Source: JAHEGP01 sp963751595 | GTDB lineage: Bacteria > Pseudomonadota > Gammaproteobacteria > Pseudomonadales > JAHEGP01 | Length of the DNA stretch: 64,000 nucleotides | Reading direction: 5' to 3' | NCBI GenBank assembly: GCA_963751595.1 | Contig: CAVVVC010000007.1 | Coordinates: 310,001 to 374,000, forward strand | Shown: in pieces, positions 14,948 to 24,428 of the stretch | Numbering within the stretch: the stretch's first letter is position 1 | Layout of the letters: every line of letters starts with the position of its first letter | Notes under the pieces: generated by a model | Told to the model about the DNA's origin: nothing | Databases searched by the model: none | The model's input: only the letters and a program-made list of their open reading frames with translations | Position numbers and translations under genes: made by a program

Positions 14948-16846
14948 ATGCAAGCTGGGTGCCGCGCGCTTACCCTGGCCGGGATTTTGCTGTTGGTTGG
15001 CTGTGCCGCGACGCCGGTGTATACCCGTCAGGACGTGGCCCTGGCAGCGCAACAGAACCAGTTGGAGCTTCTTTATAAGCAGATTCAGGTAGACCTGGCG
15101 CAGGTAAAACCGGGCACAGACGAAGAGCTTGCCCTGCAAACGGTGCAGAAGGATATTGGCCAGCGCCTGGCACAACCGCAGCAGTCCGTGGTGGAATCCC
15201 TGCGGGCTGAGGCGGCAGAGAAGCCGCTGTCGCTGGCTCAAATCGATCAGCTTGAGGATGCCGCTGACGAGATTGAAAAGTGGCAGCCCGAGCGCAAGCA
15301 GGAATTGCAGGGCCTGTTAAATACAGAGCGTGAGCGAACGGCTCAGCGGCTGCAGGTGGTGAGCAAAGAGCTTGGAGGCTTGCCTGAGGGCGAGGCAGGT
15401 CGGCGCAATTTGCTACTGCGGGAACAAGGTCAGTTAACCGGAGGTAAGCACGGCGATTCATTGCAACGCCAGGCTGACGAAGAGCTGGATATGCTGTACC
15501 GGCAGGGTTCGGAGGCCCTGGACAAGAAGCAACTCACAGTTGCCAATGAGCTGTTGCAGCAGGTGGCGATTGTTGATCCCGAGTATAAGCGCCTCGCCTA
15601 CAAGCAGGAACTGGTTGCCACCGGGCTATTTGAACAGCGCTTCTGGCAAGCGCTGGTGGACTCAAAGCCGGAGCAGGCCTACGACCTGTTTCGCGAATTC
15701 AGCGAAACGATGGCCTTTGCGACCAACCGCGAACAGATCAGTAAAGATGCGTTGGAGCTTGCCCAGTACTTCGAGGCGCTGGGGGAAAAACAAATGCGTC
15801 AGAAACGCTGGCTCGAAAGCTACGATGCGTTTGCCCGGTCGGCGTATATCCGTACCCGACTCGAGTCTCCAGAGGCCTCGGCACGGGGCTTGGGCAATTT
15901 CGTCCGTGAAATGGAAAATCGCTTCAAGCGGGCTCGCCGAGGGGGCCAGGCCGAAGCTGCTCTGGCCTATGCTTCCATTATCGAGCGTTTGCAACCGCAG
16001 CATGCGCTGGTTACGGCTGAAGGCCCCGCCACGCTGGACGCCATCCACGAGCGCGCGGTTGCCAAAGTCAGTGTTGGTCCCTTCGCCGGCGCTTATGGTC
16101 AGCAATTGGGGCGCGAAGTCAGTCGTTTCCTGACATCCGCGGCTCCAAATAAAGTGCGGCTCGTCGACCGGGTGACGCTTCGCACCGATGCTGGCGACGA
16201 TAACAAGGGGCATGCGTTTCTGGTGCTGGAGGGAGAAACGGTGAGGGCCAACGTCGAAACCACCGAGCATGCGCGAAGTGAGACCAGGACAGTTGTGACA
16301 GCAACGGAGTCCGGTCCCAATCCACTCTACAGGGTATGGCGAGAGCTGCCACGGGATGAGCGCAAGGAGGCGGAAGAACCGCCGAAGACCGCCCAGCTGC
16401 CAGTCTATGAGGACGTTGTTGTCAATCATAGGGACATCACCATTGAAGCTGTCCTGGCTGTCAAATACCAGCTTTTGGATGCCGCCGCCGACAAGGTGAT
16501 CGAAGGGGACACGCTCAGTGATACGGTGTCTGCCAAGTCAACGGCAACCCCGGGCATGCGCCAGGGAATGTTTATTCAGCAAGCCATTGCCGCCAGCCTG
16601 CCCGCTGAGGCCGAAATGTACAATCAGCTGACCGAGGGCCTCTCCGAGGAAATGGGCAGAAGGCTGGTGACCCAACTACTGGAACTGGACACGCAGTACG
16701 CCAGTGCTGCACGCCAGTTTCAACAGGAGAGCAAATACCCTGCTGCGACCGAGCAGTGGGCCTACGCCTATGCGGTGAGTGACCCTGATAGCGAGGAGCG
16801 CGAACGTTATCGATCGGCGATGGAGCACGCTGTGCTGGCAAAGTAG
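14948..16846 (+). CDS. Large outer-membrane-type lipoprotein, unknown function
   Basis: About 632 residues. The N-terminus MQAGCRALTLAGILLLVGCA carries a lipobox (LLVGC) for lipidation and signal peptidase II cleavage; Ala at +2 favours outer-membrane sorting. ATG 14918 would add ten residues. The body is helical with long charged stretches resembling TPR or coiled-coil repeats (15100-16000), then a more beta-like region near residues 365-520. I do not recognise a family. It is convergent with the membrane Ser/Thr kinase, whose periplasmic part is also helical-repeat-like, so a shared envelope role is possible but unproven. Confidence 0.7.
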   Translation: MQAGCRALTLAGILLLVGCAATPVYTRQDVALAAQQNQLELLYKQIQVDLAQVKPGTDEELALQTVQKDIGQRLAQPQQSVVESLRAEAAEKPLSLAQIDQLEDAADEIEKWQPERKQELQGLLNTERERTAQRLQVVSKELGGLPEGEAGRRNLLLREQGQLTGGKHGDSLQRQADEELDMLYRQGSEALDKKQLTVANELLQQVAIVDPEYKRLAYKQELVATGLFEQRFWQALVDSKPEQAYDLFREFSETMAFATNREQISKDALELAQYFEALGEKQMRQKRWLESYDAFARSAYIRTRLESPEASARGLGNFVREMENRFKRARRGGQAEAALAYASIIERLQPQHALVTAEGPATLDAIHERAVAKVSVGPFAGAYGQQLGREVSRFLTSAAPNKVRLVDRVTLRTDAGDDNKGHAFLVLEGETVRANVETTEHARSETRTVVTATESGPNPLYRVWRELPRDERKEAEEPPKTAQLPVYEDVVVNHRDITIEAVLAVKYQLLDAAADKVIEGDTLSDTVSAKSTATPGMRQGMFIQQAIAASLPAEAEMYNQLTEGLSEEMGRRLVTQLLELDTQYASAARQFQQESKYPAATEQWAYAYAVSDPDSEERERYRSAMEHAVLAK

Positions 16847-16892
16847 CCTGCCCCAGAGTGCGAGGTGGAGCAGGGGTTGTCGATCCCAGCGG

Positions 16893-19001
16893 TCATTGTG
16901 AAACACCGCCGCTTTCGCTATCACCCGGTGGCAGTGTAGCGGGCTGCCGTAAAACCGGATTGTCCGGATCGACCCGCTCCAGCTCAGCCAGCAGGCTTGG
17001 CAGTTTTTCGGTGTTGTCGGTGGCAACTGCGACGTCGATTTCCATTTCCAGCTTCTCGGCGATCAGTCTCAGTCCCCTTCGTGCCTCGGCATTACCCGGC
17101 GCCACCTGCAGAACAGCCTGATATTTTTGCAGTGCATTGTTGTCGGTGGGGCGGGTATACCTTCGATTGGCGATATCGTATTCAGCGCTGCGCAAAAGCC
17201 CGGTAATCTTGAATTGGTCCAGCATCGCTTCAGCGCGATTGTTTTCCACAGCAGCCCTGGCGCGAGCGGCTGCCACGCTGGCCTGATGTTCCGCTACCGC
17301 CTGGTCGAGACGTAACTGCAGGGCTTCCAGCTGCGCGAGTTCCGGAGCCAGCACGGTGGCTTGTTGCAGGTAGCCTGCGGCCGCATCAAGGCTATTGGCT
17401 GACAGTGCCTTGTCGGCCAGGGTGACAAAGTGCTGTGCGATGGCGACTTGCCCGGCTTTGGCGTCTGGATTGTCCGGCTCTAGCTCAAGCACTTCCCGGT
17501 ATAACAGCAGTGCATTGCGATCCGGGGGGGAAACCACGGCGCCTGCGGCCATCAGTGACTGGGCTTCGGTGAGCCTTTGATTGATGATGCGACGCTGCCT
17601 GTCTACGACCGGCAGCGCAGCCGGGTCGAGGTCGACCAGTGCCGCTGTGGCTCCCAGCGCGAAACTGCTGCTGGCAGCCTGCATCGGTAATAGCGAGCCG
17701 TTTACCGCTAAACCAAAAGCTTGGCCGGAGAGCTGGACAGTGGCGAGTTCGGCGTCGCTGGGCACTGCAGCATCAGCCCGAGCAGCAAGCTCGGGCTGGC
17801 CGTTGGGGGTAGATCCGGCTGGCGGTAACAATCGATCCACCATCGCCAGGGTTCGCTGGTAATAGTCACTGGCTACGATTTGTCGTTGCAGCGCCTCCAG
17901 CTCACCTGACTTCCAGGCGTAATAACCGGCGCCAAGCAGAAGCGGCAGGAGCAGCCAGGGGAAAATCCGGCGCCTACCGGTCTGCTCCCCAGTTGCACTT
18001 CGATGCTTTCTGCGATCGGGTTTGACCGTATTGAGAGGTGCCGGATTACCCTTCGTCTCCGGGTCGGCGGCTTGTGCCTTGGCCGTCGTTTCCGGCTTCG
18101 GCTTCGGCTCCGGCTCTGGGACGAGCGCTTGAAAATCCTCTGCCGCGGCCTCGTCCCGCTTCTGGTTGCGGAGGCCGCCCAGGCGCAGTTGATCCAGGTC
18201 AGTTATCAGCTCCCTGCCTGTGCTGTAGCGCTGCGCCGGCGCTTTGGCCAGCAGGCCGTCGATGAGGGGTTGCAGGGCGCTGAGTTGACCGGGTAGCCGG
18301 GGGATGGGTTCTTTGACGTGCTTGATGCCGATGGCGATCGAGTCCTTGCCGTCGAAGGGAACGTAACCCAGGAGCATTTCGTAAAAGACGATGCCGAGCG
18401 AATAAAGGTCGGAGCGTGTATCAAGTTCTTCGCCCCTGGCCTGTTCCGGGCTCATGTACTTCGGCGTACCGACCACCATTCCCAGTTGGGTCATCTGGGT
18501 GTTGCCGGTCATGGTTCGTGCGATGCCGAAATCGGTGAGAACTGCGCTGCCGTCGTCGCGAAAGAGGATGTTGTCTGGTTTTACGTCGCGATGTATGAAA
18601 CCCTTTTTGTGGGCATAGTCGAGCGCGGCTGCGATCTGACGCAGGATGGACATGGCCTGACGTGTGGTCATGTTCTTCTTGAGCCGTTCTTTGAGGTCTC
18701 CGCCGGGGTGGTATTCCATGGCGATGTAGTAATAATCGTCCTGCACGCCAACGTCATAGACAGCGATGATATTCGGGTGGGAAAAACGTGCGGCGATACG
18801 TGCCTCGCGCATGAAGCGTTCGCCGTAGTTCTCATCCGCTGCGAGCGCGGGGGCCATTACCTTGAGGGCGACAACACGGTCAAACCGTTCCTGGTTGGCT
18901 AGATAGACTGTCGCCATCCCGCCAGTTCCCAGCTGGCGGAGAATTTTATAGCCGGGAATGGCGGGTACTCTGGAGATATTGTTGCCGTGGGGTGAAGTCA
19001 C
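16893..19001 (-). CDS. Membrane Ser/Thr protein kinase (PknB-type) with periplasmic helical-repeat domain
   Basis: 702 residues. The cytoplasmic kinase domain spans about 15-275: glycine loop LGTGGMATVYLA, Lys47 in VVALKV, catalytic Asp139 in HRDVKPDN, DFG Asp157, and GTPKYMSPEQARG. An activation-loop Thr-rich segment (MTGNTQMTQLG) could be autophosphorylated. A Pro/Glu/Lys linker (about 293-330) leads to one membrane helix at about 346-363. Roughly 340 periplasmic residues follow, with Ala/Leu/Glu-rich TPR-like repeats and no PASTA domain. The 46 bases between it and the convergent lipoprotein gene hold no clear terminator. A phosphatase partner is not adjacent. Confidence 0.92.
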   Translation of the reverse strand: MTSPHGNNISRVPAIPGYKILRQLGTGGMATVYLANQERFDRVVALKVMAPALAADENYGERFMREARIAARFSHPNIIAVYDVGVQDDYYYIAMEYHPGGDLKERLKKNMTTRQAMSILRQIAAALDYAHKKGFIHRDVKPDNILFRDDGSAVLTDFGIARTMTGNTQMTQLGMVVGTPKYMSPEQARGEELDTRSDLYSLGIVFYEMLLGYVPFDGKDSIAIGIKHVKEPIPRLPGQLSALQPLIDGLLAKAPAQRYSTGRELITDLDQLRLGGLRNQKRDEAAAEDFQALVPEPEPKPKPETTAKAQAADPETKGNPAPLNTVKPDRRKHRSATGEQTGRRRIFPWLLLPLLLGAGYYAWKSGELEALQRQIVASDYYQRTLAMVDRLLPPAGSTPNGQPELAARADAAVPSDAELATVQLSGQAFGLAVNGSLLPMQAASSSFALGATAALVDLDPAALPVVDRQRRIINQRLTEAQSLMAAGAVVSPPDRNALLLYREVLELEPDNPDAKAGQVAIAQHFVTLADKALSANSLDAAAGYLQQATVLAPELAQLEALQLRLDQAVAEHQASVAAARARAAVENNRAEAMLDQFKITGLLRSAEYDIANRRYTRPTDNNALQKYQAVLQVAPGNAEARRGLRLIAEKLEMEIDVAVATDNTEKLPSLLAELERVDPDNPVLRQPATLPPGDSESGGVSQ

Positions 19002-19137
19002 AATGGATTATCGGCTCATCGCTTCGCTGGGGGATAAGGGGCAGACTTTTGCCACACGATACGCAAACTGACAGGGTGCCGCCATCGGTATTTCCCGATA
19101 GCCTGCCTGTTTCACCCGCCGGGATAGTAGCGCGGCC

Positions 19138-20145
19138 TCAGCCGCCAGTCATGTTCATGAAGCGGACTATCTGTGGCTCCGAGTCAAGGTCGAACTCATG
19201 ACTTTTCGGCTTTAATGCCATGGCATCAACGATTGCATCCTGTAGCGGTGCGAGTTGTCCCGGATGGCGGCGAGTAACAGTTCGCAGGTCGACCGAGTGC
19301 TCGTTACCCAGGCATAACAGCAGGCGCCCCTCGGCGGTCAGGCGAACCCGGTTGCAAAGTTCGCAAAAATTATGGCTGTGGGGGGATATGAAGCCGACCC
19401 GGGTACTGGTGCCTGCAATGCGGAAGTAACGCGCGGGGCCCTTGCTGGTTTCGGTGGTGGGGAAGAGTGAATGTTTCCCATCGATGATGGCTTTTACGTC
19501 CTCGCTGGAGCAGAAACCAAGGCGCCGGCCATGTTCATTGACCCGCCCCAGGGGCATTTCCTCGATGAATGTGATATCCAGCTCGCGTTTCAGACAAAAC
19601 TCCAGCAGGTCGTTCACCTCGTCATCGTTGAGCCCGCGCTGGATCACTGCGTTGAGCTTGATGCGCTGGAAGCCGGCGCGGCGCGCCGCTTCGATACCCC
19701 GCAGCACACGGTCCAGCTTACCGACTCGGGTGATAGACAGAAATTTGTCAGCTTGCAGGCTATCGATGCTGATATTGAGTCGGCTAACCCCGGCCTGGTG
19801 TAGCGCACCGGCAAATTTTTCCAGCTGGGACCCATTGGTCGTCATCACCAGCTCCTGCAAGCCATCGAGCCGGCGCAGGGCTTGCAGCAACGAAACCACA
19901 TTGTTGCGTACCAATGGTTCGCCGCCGGTAATGCGTATTTTCGTCACGCCGAGGCTGACGAATGCTGTGGCTATCAACTGGAGTTCTTCAAGGGACAGGA
20001 TTTGGCTGCGCGGCAGAAAAGTCATTTCTTCCGCCATGCAGTACGTGCAGCGAAAATCGCAGCGATCAGTCACCGATATCCGCAGGTAGTCGACTCGCCT
20101 GCCGAAGCCGTCCGTCAAAACTTCAGAGTTGGGTGTTGCAGACAA
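19138..20145 (-). CDS. moaA: GTP 3',8-cyclase MoaA (molybdenum cofactor)
   Basis: Radical SAM enzyme that starts molybdenum cofactor synthesis by rearranging GTP. The N-terminal cluster motif is in ISVTDRCDFRCTYCMAEE; a second, C-terminal set of cysteines is in HNFCELCNRVRL and LLLCLG. IRITGGEPLVR is present, and the protein ends in GG, the conserved MoaA tail that helps catalysis. I choose TTG 20145, which gives SATPNSEVLTDGFGRRVDYL at the N-terminus; the frame remains open to ATG 20247 but the extra 34 residues are unlike the family. No other moa gene is nearby. Confidence 0.93.
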   Translation of the reverse strand: MSATPNSEVLTDGFGRRVDYLRISVTDRCDFRCTYCMAEEMTFLPRSQILSLEELQLIATAFVSLGVTKIRITGGEPLVRNNVVSLLQALRRLDGLQELVMTTNGSQLEKFAGALHQAGVSRLNISIDSLQADKFLSITRVGKLDRVLRGIEAARRAGFQRIKLNAVIQRGLNDDEVNDLLEFCLKRELDITFIEEMPLGRVNEHGRRLGFCSSEDVKAIIDGKHSLFPTTETSKGPARYFRIAGTSTRVGFISPHSHNFCELCNRVRLTAEGRLLLCLGNEHSVDLRTVTRRHPGQLAPLQDAIVDAMALKPKSHEFDLDSEPQIVRFMNMTGG

Positions 20146-20234
20146 GGGTGGCCACTCGCTATTGCTGTACAGTTTGTCTGCAGGATGGTAGCAGCATGGC
20201 GCGCGCTTGTTAACTGTTTGCAAAAAATACGAAA

Positions 20235-20528
20235 ATGGGTGGCGCAACCGGGCCCCGGGCGATCAAGGTCGCTGCCCGGGCCACGCAGTTAGGGGGCGTC
20301 GGATTGCTGAGCGTGTTGGTGCGCACTATCGGTCTGACGCGCGAGGGATTTATTCCCAGTCTGCCGGGTGCGCTGGTCATCAGCGCAGTTTGTCTGGTGC
20401 TTACCTGGCGGAACCCGAGCCGGCGCGCGGGGCAGCGAAAGCCCATCCGGCCCGGAATCGAGACTGTTTCAGCGGGAGGCGTTCTCCAGCGCGTTGGCGC
20501 AACGAATACAGGACTGGGTGTAAGGTAG
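20235..20528 (+). CDS. Possible small membrane protein (weak)
   Basis: A 97-codon frame with two hydrophobic stretches (GGVGLLSVLVRTIG and LPGALVISAVCLVLTW) in the stretch between moaA and the DksA/TraR-type gene. Third codon positions are GC-rich as in real genes here. It lacks a ribosome site and its last 60 bases overlap the convergent neighbour. It could be chance in GC-rich DNA. Confidence 0.2.
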   Translation: MGGATGPRAIKVAARATQLGGVGLLSVLVRTIGLTREGFIPSLPGALVISAVCLVLTWRNPSRRAGQRKPIRPGIETVSAGGVLQRVGATNTGLGVR

Positions 20529-20813
20529 TGCCTTGAGCCTGGCTTCTGGGATCGGATTGCCGCAACTCTGGCAGATGCCGTATTCATCGTCTTCGATACG
20601 GGTCAGCGCTTCCAGGACGTTTCTCAATTCCAAGCGTGTCTCGCGGTCCAGCTCAAGCAGAACCTCAAGGTTTTCAAGCTCAACGGCCTGCTCTGCGAAG
20701 TCTTTTTCGATGGGCTCGTCGCGGTGATGCACGTCTCTGTGCAGGCGCTCCGCCCGCAGCAACAGCTCATCCCGTTTCTGTTTTAGCGAAGCTTCGATTG
20801 CTGGAATGTCCAC
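20469..20813 (-). CDS. DksA/TraR family zinc-finger protein
   Basis: 114 residues. An N-terminal coiled-coil-like helical region (KQKRDELLLRAERLHRDVHH and following) leads to a C-terminal four-cysteine zinc finger: Cys81 and Cys84 in GICQSCGNPIPEARL, Cys102 and Cys105 in SCIRCA. Proteins of this family insert into the secondary channel of RNA polymerase and can modulate transcription with or without ppGpp. At 114 residues it is shorter than DksA (about 150) and has the TraR/YbiI-like size, so it is probably a paralogue rather than the main DksA. Confidence 0.85.
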   Translation of the reverse strand: MDIPAIEASLKQKRDELLLRAERLHRDVHHRDEPIEKDFAEQAVELENLEVLLELDRETRLELRNVLEALTRIEDDEYGICQSCGNPIPEARLKALPYTQSCIRCANALENASR

Positions 20814-20925
20814 GGCGAATCCTCAAGGTCATGAACCGTGAGTGTCACCCGTGCGCTGGGATAGGGCATTGACCTAAATCAAGTGCGCTATGTTCATAGC
20901 GGCCGGTAGTTTTCAGCCGCCGCCG

Positions 20926-21450
20926 TTACTGCTGCTGCTGCCATTGCTGTTGCAGTTGTTCGATGGCGCGACGAATGGAATCGAACGCGATATCCTCCCG
21001 GCGCACAGCGGACAATTCGAGCCAGCGCACGGCGGCGACATCGTCGGCTGGAATGATAGTGGGCTTTTCATCGAGCTTGAATTCAAAAATGGTATCGGTG
21101 GTCTGGTAGAGAACCCCGGCATATCGATAGGTATTGGCAAAAGAAAACAAATACCGTGGCCGGTCCAACTGCAACCCGAGTTCTTCATGGATTTCCCGGG
21201 TCAGTGCTTGTTCCAGGCTTTCACCAGGGTCGGTAAACCCTCCGGGTAAATCCAGCATTCCCCGCGCTGGCTCCCGAGCCCTGACGGCCAGCAGGATTTC
21301 AGGGCCGTGACGGATCACGGCACCGACCGCCGTGGCGACATTGTGGAAGTAGCAGAAATTGCAACTCAGGCAGGTCAACTGCTTGCGGTCACGAAACTCG
21401 ATCTCTGCGGAACGGCATTGGGGGCAGTGAAGAAAGGGTGATATGCTCAT
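20926..21450 (-). CDS. Nudix hydrolase with N-terminal zinc ribbon
   Basis: 174 residues. A four-cysteine zinc ribbon occupies the N-terminus (Cys9, Cys12 and Cys27, Cys30). The Nudix box follows in GGFTDPGESLEQALTREIHEELGL, read from the frame as the GX5EX7REUXEEXGU pattern. Such enzymes hydrolyse nucleoside diphosphate-linked compounds such as NADH or ADP-ribose; the substrate cannot be told. The C-terminus is a Gln-rich run (QLQQQWQQQQ) coded by CTG/TTG-type triplets that may be length-variable. The start overlaps the amidohydrolase stop by four bases, so the two are cotranscribed. Confidence 0.87.
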   Translation of the reverse strand: MSISPFLHCPQCRSAEIEFRDRKQLTCLSCNFCYFHNVATAVGAVIRHGPEILLAVRAREPARGMLDLPGGFTDPGESLEQALTREIHEELGLQLDRPRYLFSFANTYRYAGVLYQTTDTIFEFKLDEKPTIIPADDVAAVRWLELSAVRREDIAFDSIRRAIEQLQQQWQQQQ

Positions 21451-22277
21451 TTCGAGGAACCCGTTTTACCGGCTTCCAGCGTCGTTTTCCCGCTTGTTGA
21501 CAGGCGGTACAACTCGAGAGCGTTGCCAGCGAAAACAGCGGGCAGCAACGCCTCGTCGAGGGCTTCGACAAGGACTTCGAGATCCCGGGTACTCCAGGCC
21601 CTTGGCGCCCGGGTACATGGCAGGTCGGTTCCAAACATCAATGCCCCCGGGTTGATCGTCGCTATTTGTTGCAGTGTTCGGGCAATGTTGAGGTCGCAAC
21701 GGCTGAAGCCCGTTGCCTTAACCCGGGCTCCACCCTCTACCAGACGCAACAACTGGGGAAGCCCAGCCTGTGAAAGGCCCAGGTGATCGATGCTCAGGGC
21801 AGGCAGTTGTGACAATTGGCTGCCAAGGGCCCCCAACTGCTCGGCGTCAATGTATAACTCAACGTGCCAGTCGGCCAGTTCGAAAACTCGCCAGGCGAGT
21901 TTCTGGAGGTGTGCAATGTCTTCGGAGCCGCCACGCTTGACGTTGAAACGCAGGGCCCGAACCCCTCGCCGGTCGAGTTCGAGAATCTGCTGATCGCTGG
22001 CATCGTGGGGGAGTTGGGTGACACCGACGAAGCCTGGGCCGAGCTTTGCCAGCGCGGCGACGAGGTAGGTCTGGTCAAAGGCCTGGAAGGATCCTGACAC
22101 AACGGCGCCACCGATTACAGGTAACCCGCTGACACGTTGACGGTAGTGTTCGCAGGTGAATGGCCCCGGGGTATAGCCATGGTTGGGCTGCAGTGGGAAC
22201 TGTGGGTCGATAATGTGCAGGTGGCAATCAAAAATCGTCGTCGGGGCAGCTTTGACAGTCATCGCCCGATTGTACAT
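21447..22277 (-). CDS. Amidohydrolase-2 family metal-dependent hydrolase
   Basis: 276 residues with a TIM-barrel amidohydrolase layout. The N-terminal metal motif is IFDCHLHIIDPQFPLQPNHG; later RRGVRALRFNV, LSIDHLGL and a C-terminal FGTDLPCTRAPRAW complete the pattern of the family that includes 2-pyrone-4,6-dicarboxylate hydrolase and lactone hydrolases. The substrate is unknown. A second Met at residue 6 (22262) is an equally good start. The gene is first in an operon with the zinc-ribbon Nudix gene. About 380 gene-free bases precede it, shared with the divergent TIGR01777 gene; I see no conserved site there beyond a possible TATACT box near 22530. Confidence 0.82.
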   Translation of the reverse strand: MYNRAMTVKAAPTTIFDCHLHIIDPQFPLQPNHGYTPGPFTCEHYRQRVSGLPVIGGAVVSGSFQAFDQTYLVAALAKLGPGFVGVTQLPHDASDQQILELDRRGVRALRFNVKRGGSEDIAHLQKLAWRVFELADWHVELYIDAEQLGALGSQLSQLPALSIDHLGLSQAGLPQLLRLVEGGARVKATGFSRCDLNIARTLQQIATINPGALMFGTDLPCTRAPRAWSTRDLEVLVEALDEALLPAVFAGNALELYRLSTSGKTTLEAGKTGSSK

Positions 22278-22655
22278 CGAAACGCACCTGTGATTGGGCC
22301 CGGAAACGATTGCCTGCGTAAAAAGGACTGTCCTGGAGTGGGGTTGGAATTATCAGGTCGGGAAGGATTATGTTGGGGGTCAACAGCGCAGCGTCGATGA
22401 CGCCGGAAGAATGACGGCTTGGATCAGGGGGGCAGCAGCACGCGGGGGCAAGCAGCCTGTTAGAATCGTCGGTAATAACCCGGTATCGGGATAGGCGATT
22501 GTGATTTTTCACTCCGCGTTAGGAACCACTTATACTCGAGCCCTGGAAATAAGCAGAATAGCCGGTGGAATTGCAGGCGCCGGCCGAGGCAAAAGGAACA
22601 GAAACGGGACGTGTGTTGCCCAAAAACAAGCCTGTAAATCAGGAGATTGCCAACA

Positions 22656-23549
22656 GTGAATGTGTTTATCACCGGAGGAACCGGCTTCGTAGGCTCGGCA
22701 CTTAGCCAAACACTGGCGGGCCGCAGCGATCAGCTAACTGTATTGACGAGAAACGCCGGGAACGCGCAGCAGCGGGTGGGCGTGCCGATCAATGCCGTGG
22801 AATCCCTGGCGGATGCCAACCTGCCTTCGATGGATGCGGTTGTCAACCTCGCGGGTCTTCCTATCGCCGACCGGCGCTGGAGTGAGAAGCGCAAGCGGGC
22901 ACTTTATGCCAGTCGGGTCGACCTGACCAAGCAATTGGTCGATGCCCTTGCGGAGCAGGAAAAACCCCCGAAAGTACTCGTTTCAGCCTCCGCTGTAGGC
23001 TTTTATGGCGACGGCGGCGATAGTTTGCTGGACGAGCAGTCGCGGCCGCACCCTGATTTCAGTCATGATCTGTGTGCGGCGTGGGAGGCCGCTGCGTTGC
23101 GCGCGGAAAAGCTGGGGATGCGAGTATGTATCATACGCATTGGTCTGGTGATGGGCCCTGGCGGCGGTATGCTTCGGCGAATGCTTCCTGCTTTCAAGCT
23201 GGGTTTGGGTGGCCGAATGGGCTCGGGTCAGCAGTGGATGAGCTGGGTAAGCCTGCAGGACCTGGTGCAGATGATCGTTTACCTGATGGATCACGCAACG
23301 CTCCAGGGTATATTCAATGGCACTGCGCCAAACCCGGTGCGCAACAGTGAATTTACCAGCGAGCTCGCGAGCGTACTTGGGCGACCGGCGAAGATTCCGG
23401 TGCCAGCCCCTGCGCTCAAGCTAGCGCTGGGCGAAATGTCGCAATTGATGCTGGAGGGGCAACGTGTTATCCCGGCCCGCCTGCAGCAGGCAGGTTTTAC
23501 CTTTAGTCATCCTACCCTGCGGGAGGCGTTGCTCTACAGCCTGACCTAG
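22656..23549 (+). CDS. TIGR01777 family epimerase/SDR (YfcH-like)
   Basis: NAD(P)-binding extended SDR protein of about 297 residues. The dinucleotide-binding motif VNVFITGGTGFVGSAL opens the protein; NLAGLPIADRRW, SASAVGFYG and a C-terminal DUF1731-like region (GRPAKIPVPAPALKLALGE, then QRVIPARLQQAGFTF) define the family. I start at GTG 22656 because AGGAG at 22641-22645 is ten bases ahead; TTG 22647 is too close to that site. The physiological substrate of YfcH-type proteins is not known. The gene stands alone on the plus strand. Confidence 0.9.
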   Translation: MNVFITGGTGFVGSALSQTLAGRSDQLTVLTRNAGNAQQRVGVPINAVESLADANLPSMDAVVNLAGLPIADRRWSEKRKRALYASRVDLTKQLVDALAEQEKPPKVLVSASAVGFYGDGGDSLLDEQSRPHPDFSHDLCAAWEAAALRAEKLGMRVCIIRIGLVMGPGGGMLRRMLPAFKLGLGGRMGSGQQWMSWVSLQDLVQMIVYLMDHATLQGIFNGTAPNPVRNSEFTSELASVLGRPAKIPVPAPALKLALGEMSQLMLEGQRVIPARLQQAGFTFSHPTLREALLYSLT

Positions 23550-23747
23550 GAAGCGGCAGAAAGGCGTAGTCAGGCTCCTTTTTGGAGGCGCCCCCCTGCC
23601 GCACCACCCGCTCGCAATGAATTCCCCGGCCTGACAAGGCGATCGTGATCAATGTCCGGCAGCCGAAAACTCCTTACAATTTCCTCAATATCTTGTTGAG
23701 GCCGGCGGGTTGCTGCCGGCGGGTGCCATTGACTCGGGGGCAGGAGG

Positions 23748-24416
23748 ATGAATACAGCTAAGCTAGAGCAGCGCATGCGGACAATGCTGGAGACAATCGA
23801 CCGGCATTTTAATGAAACGGCGGCCTGCACTGGCCTTGACGCCATGCCCTCGGAGGTACGCGCCGCGATCGCTGCTACCCCGCGGCACCTGTTCGTCCCT
23901 GAGGCCGAAAGATCCCGGGCATACCGGGATTGCCCGCTGCCGATTGGCCTGGGGCAGACGATCTCGCAGCCGTTCATCGTGGCCCTCATGACGGCGCTGC
24001 TGCGACCGGGTCCTGGTGACAGGGTGCTGGAAGTTGGCACCGGATGCGGCTATCAGGCCGCCGTGTTGGCACGACTGGTCGATAGCGTGTACACGCTGGA
24101 AATCGTAGAGCCATTGGCGGTCGCTGCGAGTGCCCTGTTAGCATCGATGCAACTGGAGAATGTCTATTGCAGTTGCAAGAACGGCAGCGCCGGTGATGCC
24201 GAGCATGCGCCCTTCGACGGTATTATCGTCACCGCGGCGGCAGCCGATGTACTCGATGCCCTGATCCAGCAGCTGCGCCCGGGAGGGCGTATCGTCATGC
24301 CACTCGGTGTCCCCGGCCATGGTCAACAGTTGACTCTATTGACTAAGTCCCCGAGCGGCGAAGTGGGTCGCCGGGCGGTACTGGCAGTGCAATTCGTCCC
24401 CTTTACCGGCGGTTAG
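23748..24416 (+). CDS. pcm: Protein-L-isoaspartate O-methyltransferase
   Basis: Cytoplasmic SAM-dependent enzyme that methylates isoaspartyl residues to repair aged proteins. At 222 residues it has normal length. Family motifs: RHLFVPEAERSRAYRDCPLP, then IGLGQTISQPFIVALMT, the SAM-binding VLEVGTGCGYQAAVLA, and a C-terminal GGRIVMPLG. AGGAGG overlaps the sequence just before the ATG at 23748 (ggcaggaggatg), a little close but usable. The antiporter gene follows 12 bases later, so the two are probably cotranscribed. It is not adjacent to surE or rpoS as it is in many gammaproteobacteria. Confidence 0.9.
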   Translation: MNTAKLEQRMRTMLETIDRHFNETAACTGLDAMPSEVRAAIAATPRHLFVPEAERSRAYRDCPLPIGLGQTISQPFIVALMTALLRPGPGDRVLEVGTGCGYQAAVLARLVDSVYTLEIVEPLAVAASALLASMQLENVYCSCKNGSAGDAEHAPFDGIIVTAAAADVLDALIQQLRPGGRIVMPLGVPGHGQQLTLLTKSPSGEVGRRAVLAVQFVPFTGG

Positions 24417-24428
24417 CACCGCGCTCTG

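Noticed and set aside
22278..22655. Possible small genes in the 380-base gap before the TIGR01777 gene
   Set aside because: Short frames without ribosome sites or recognisable products; most likely a divergent promoter region.
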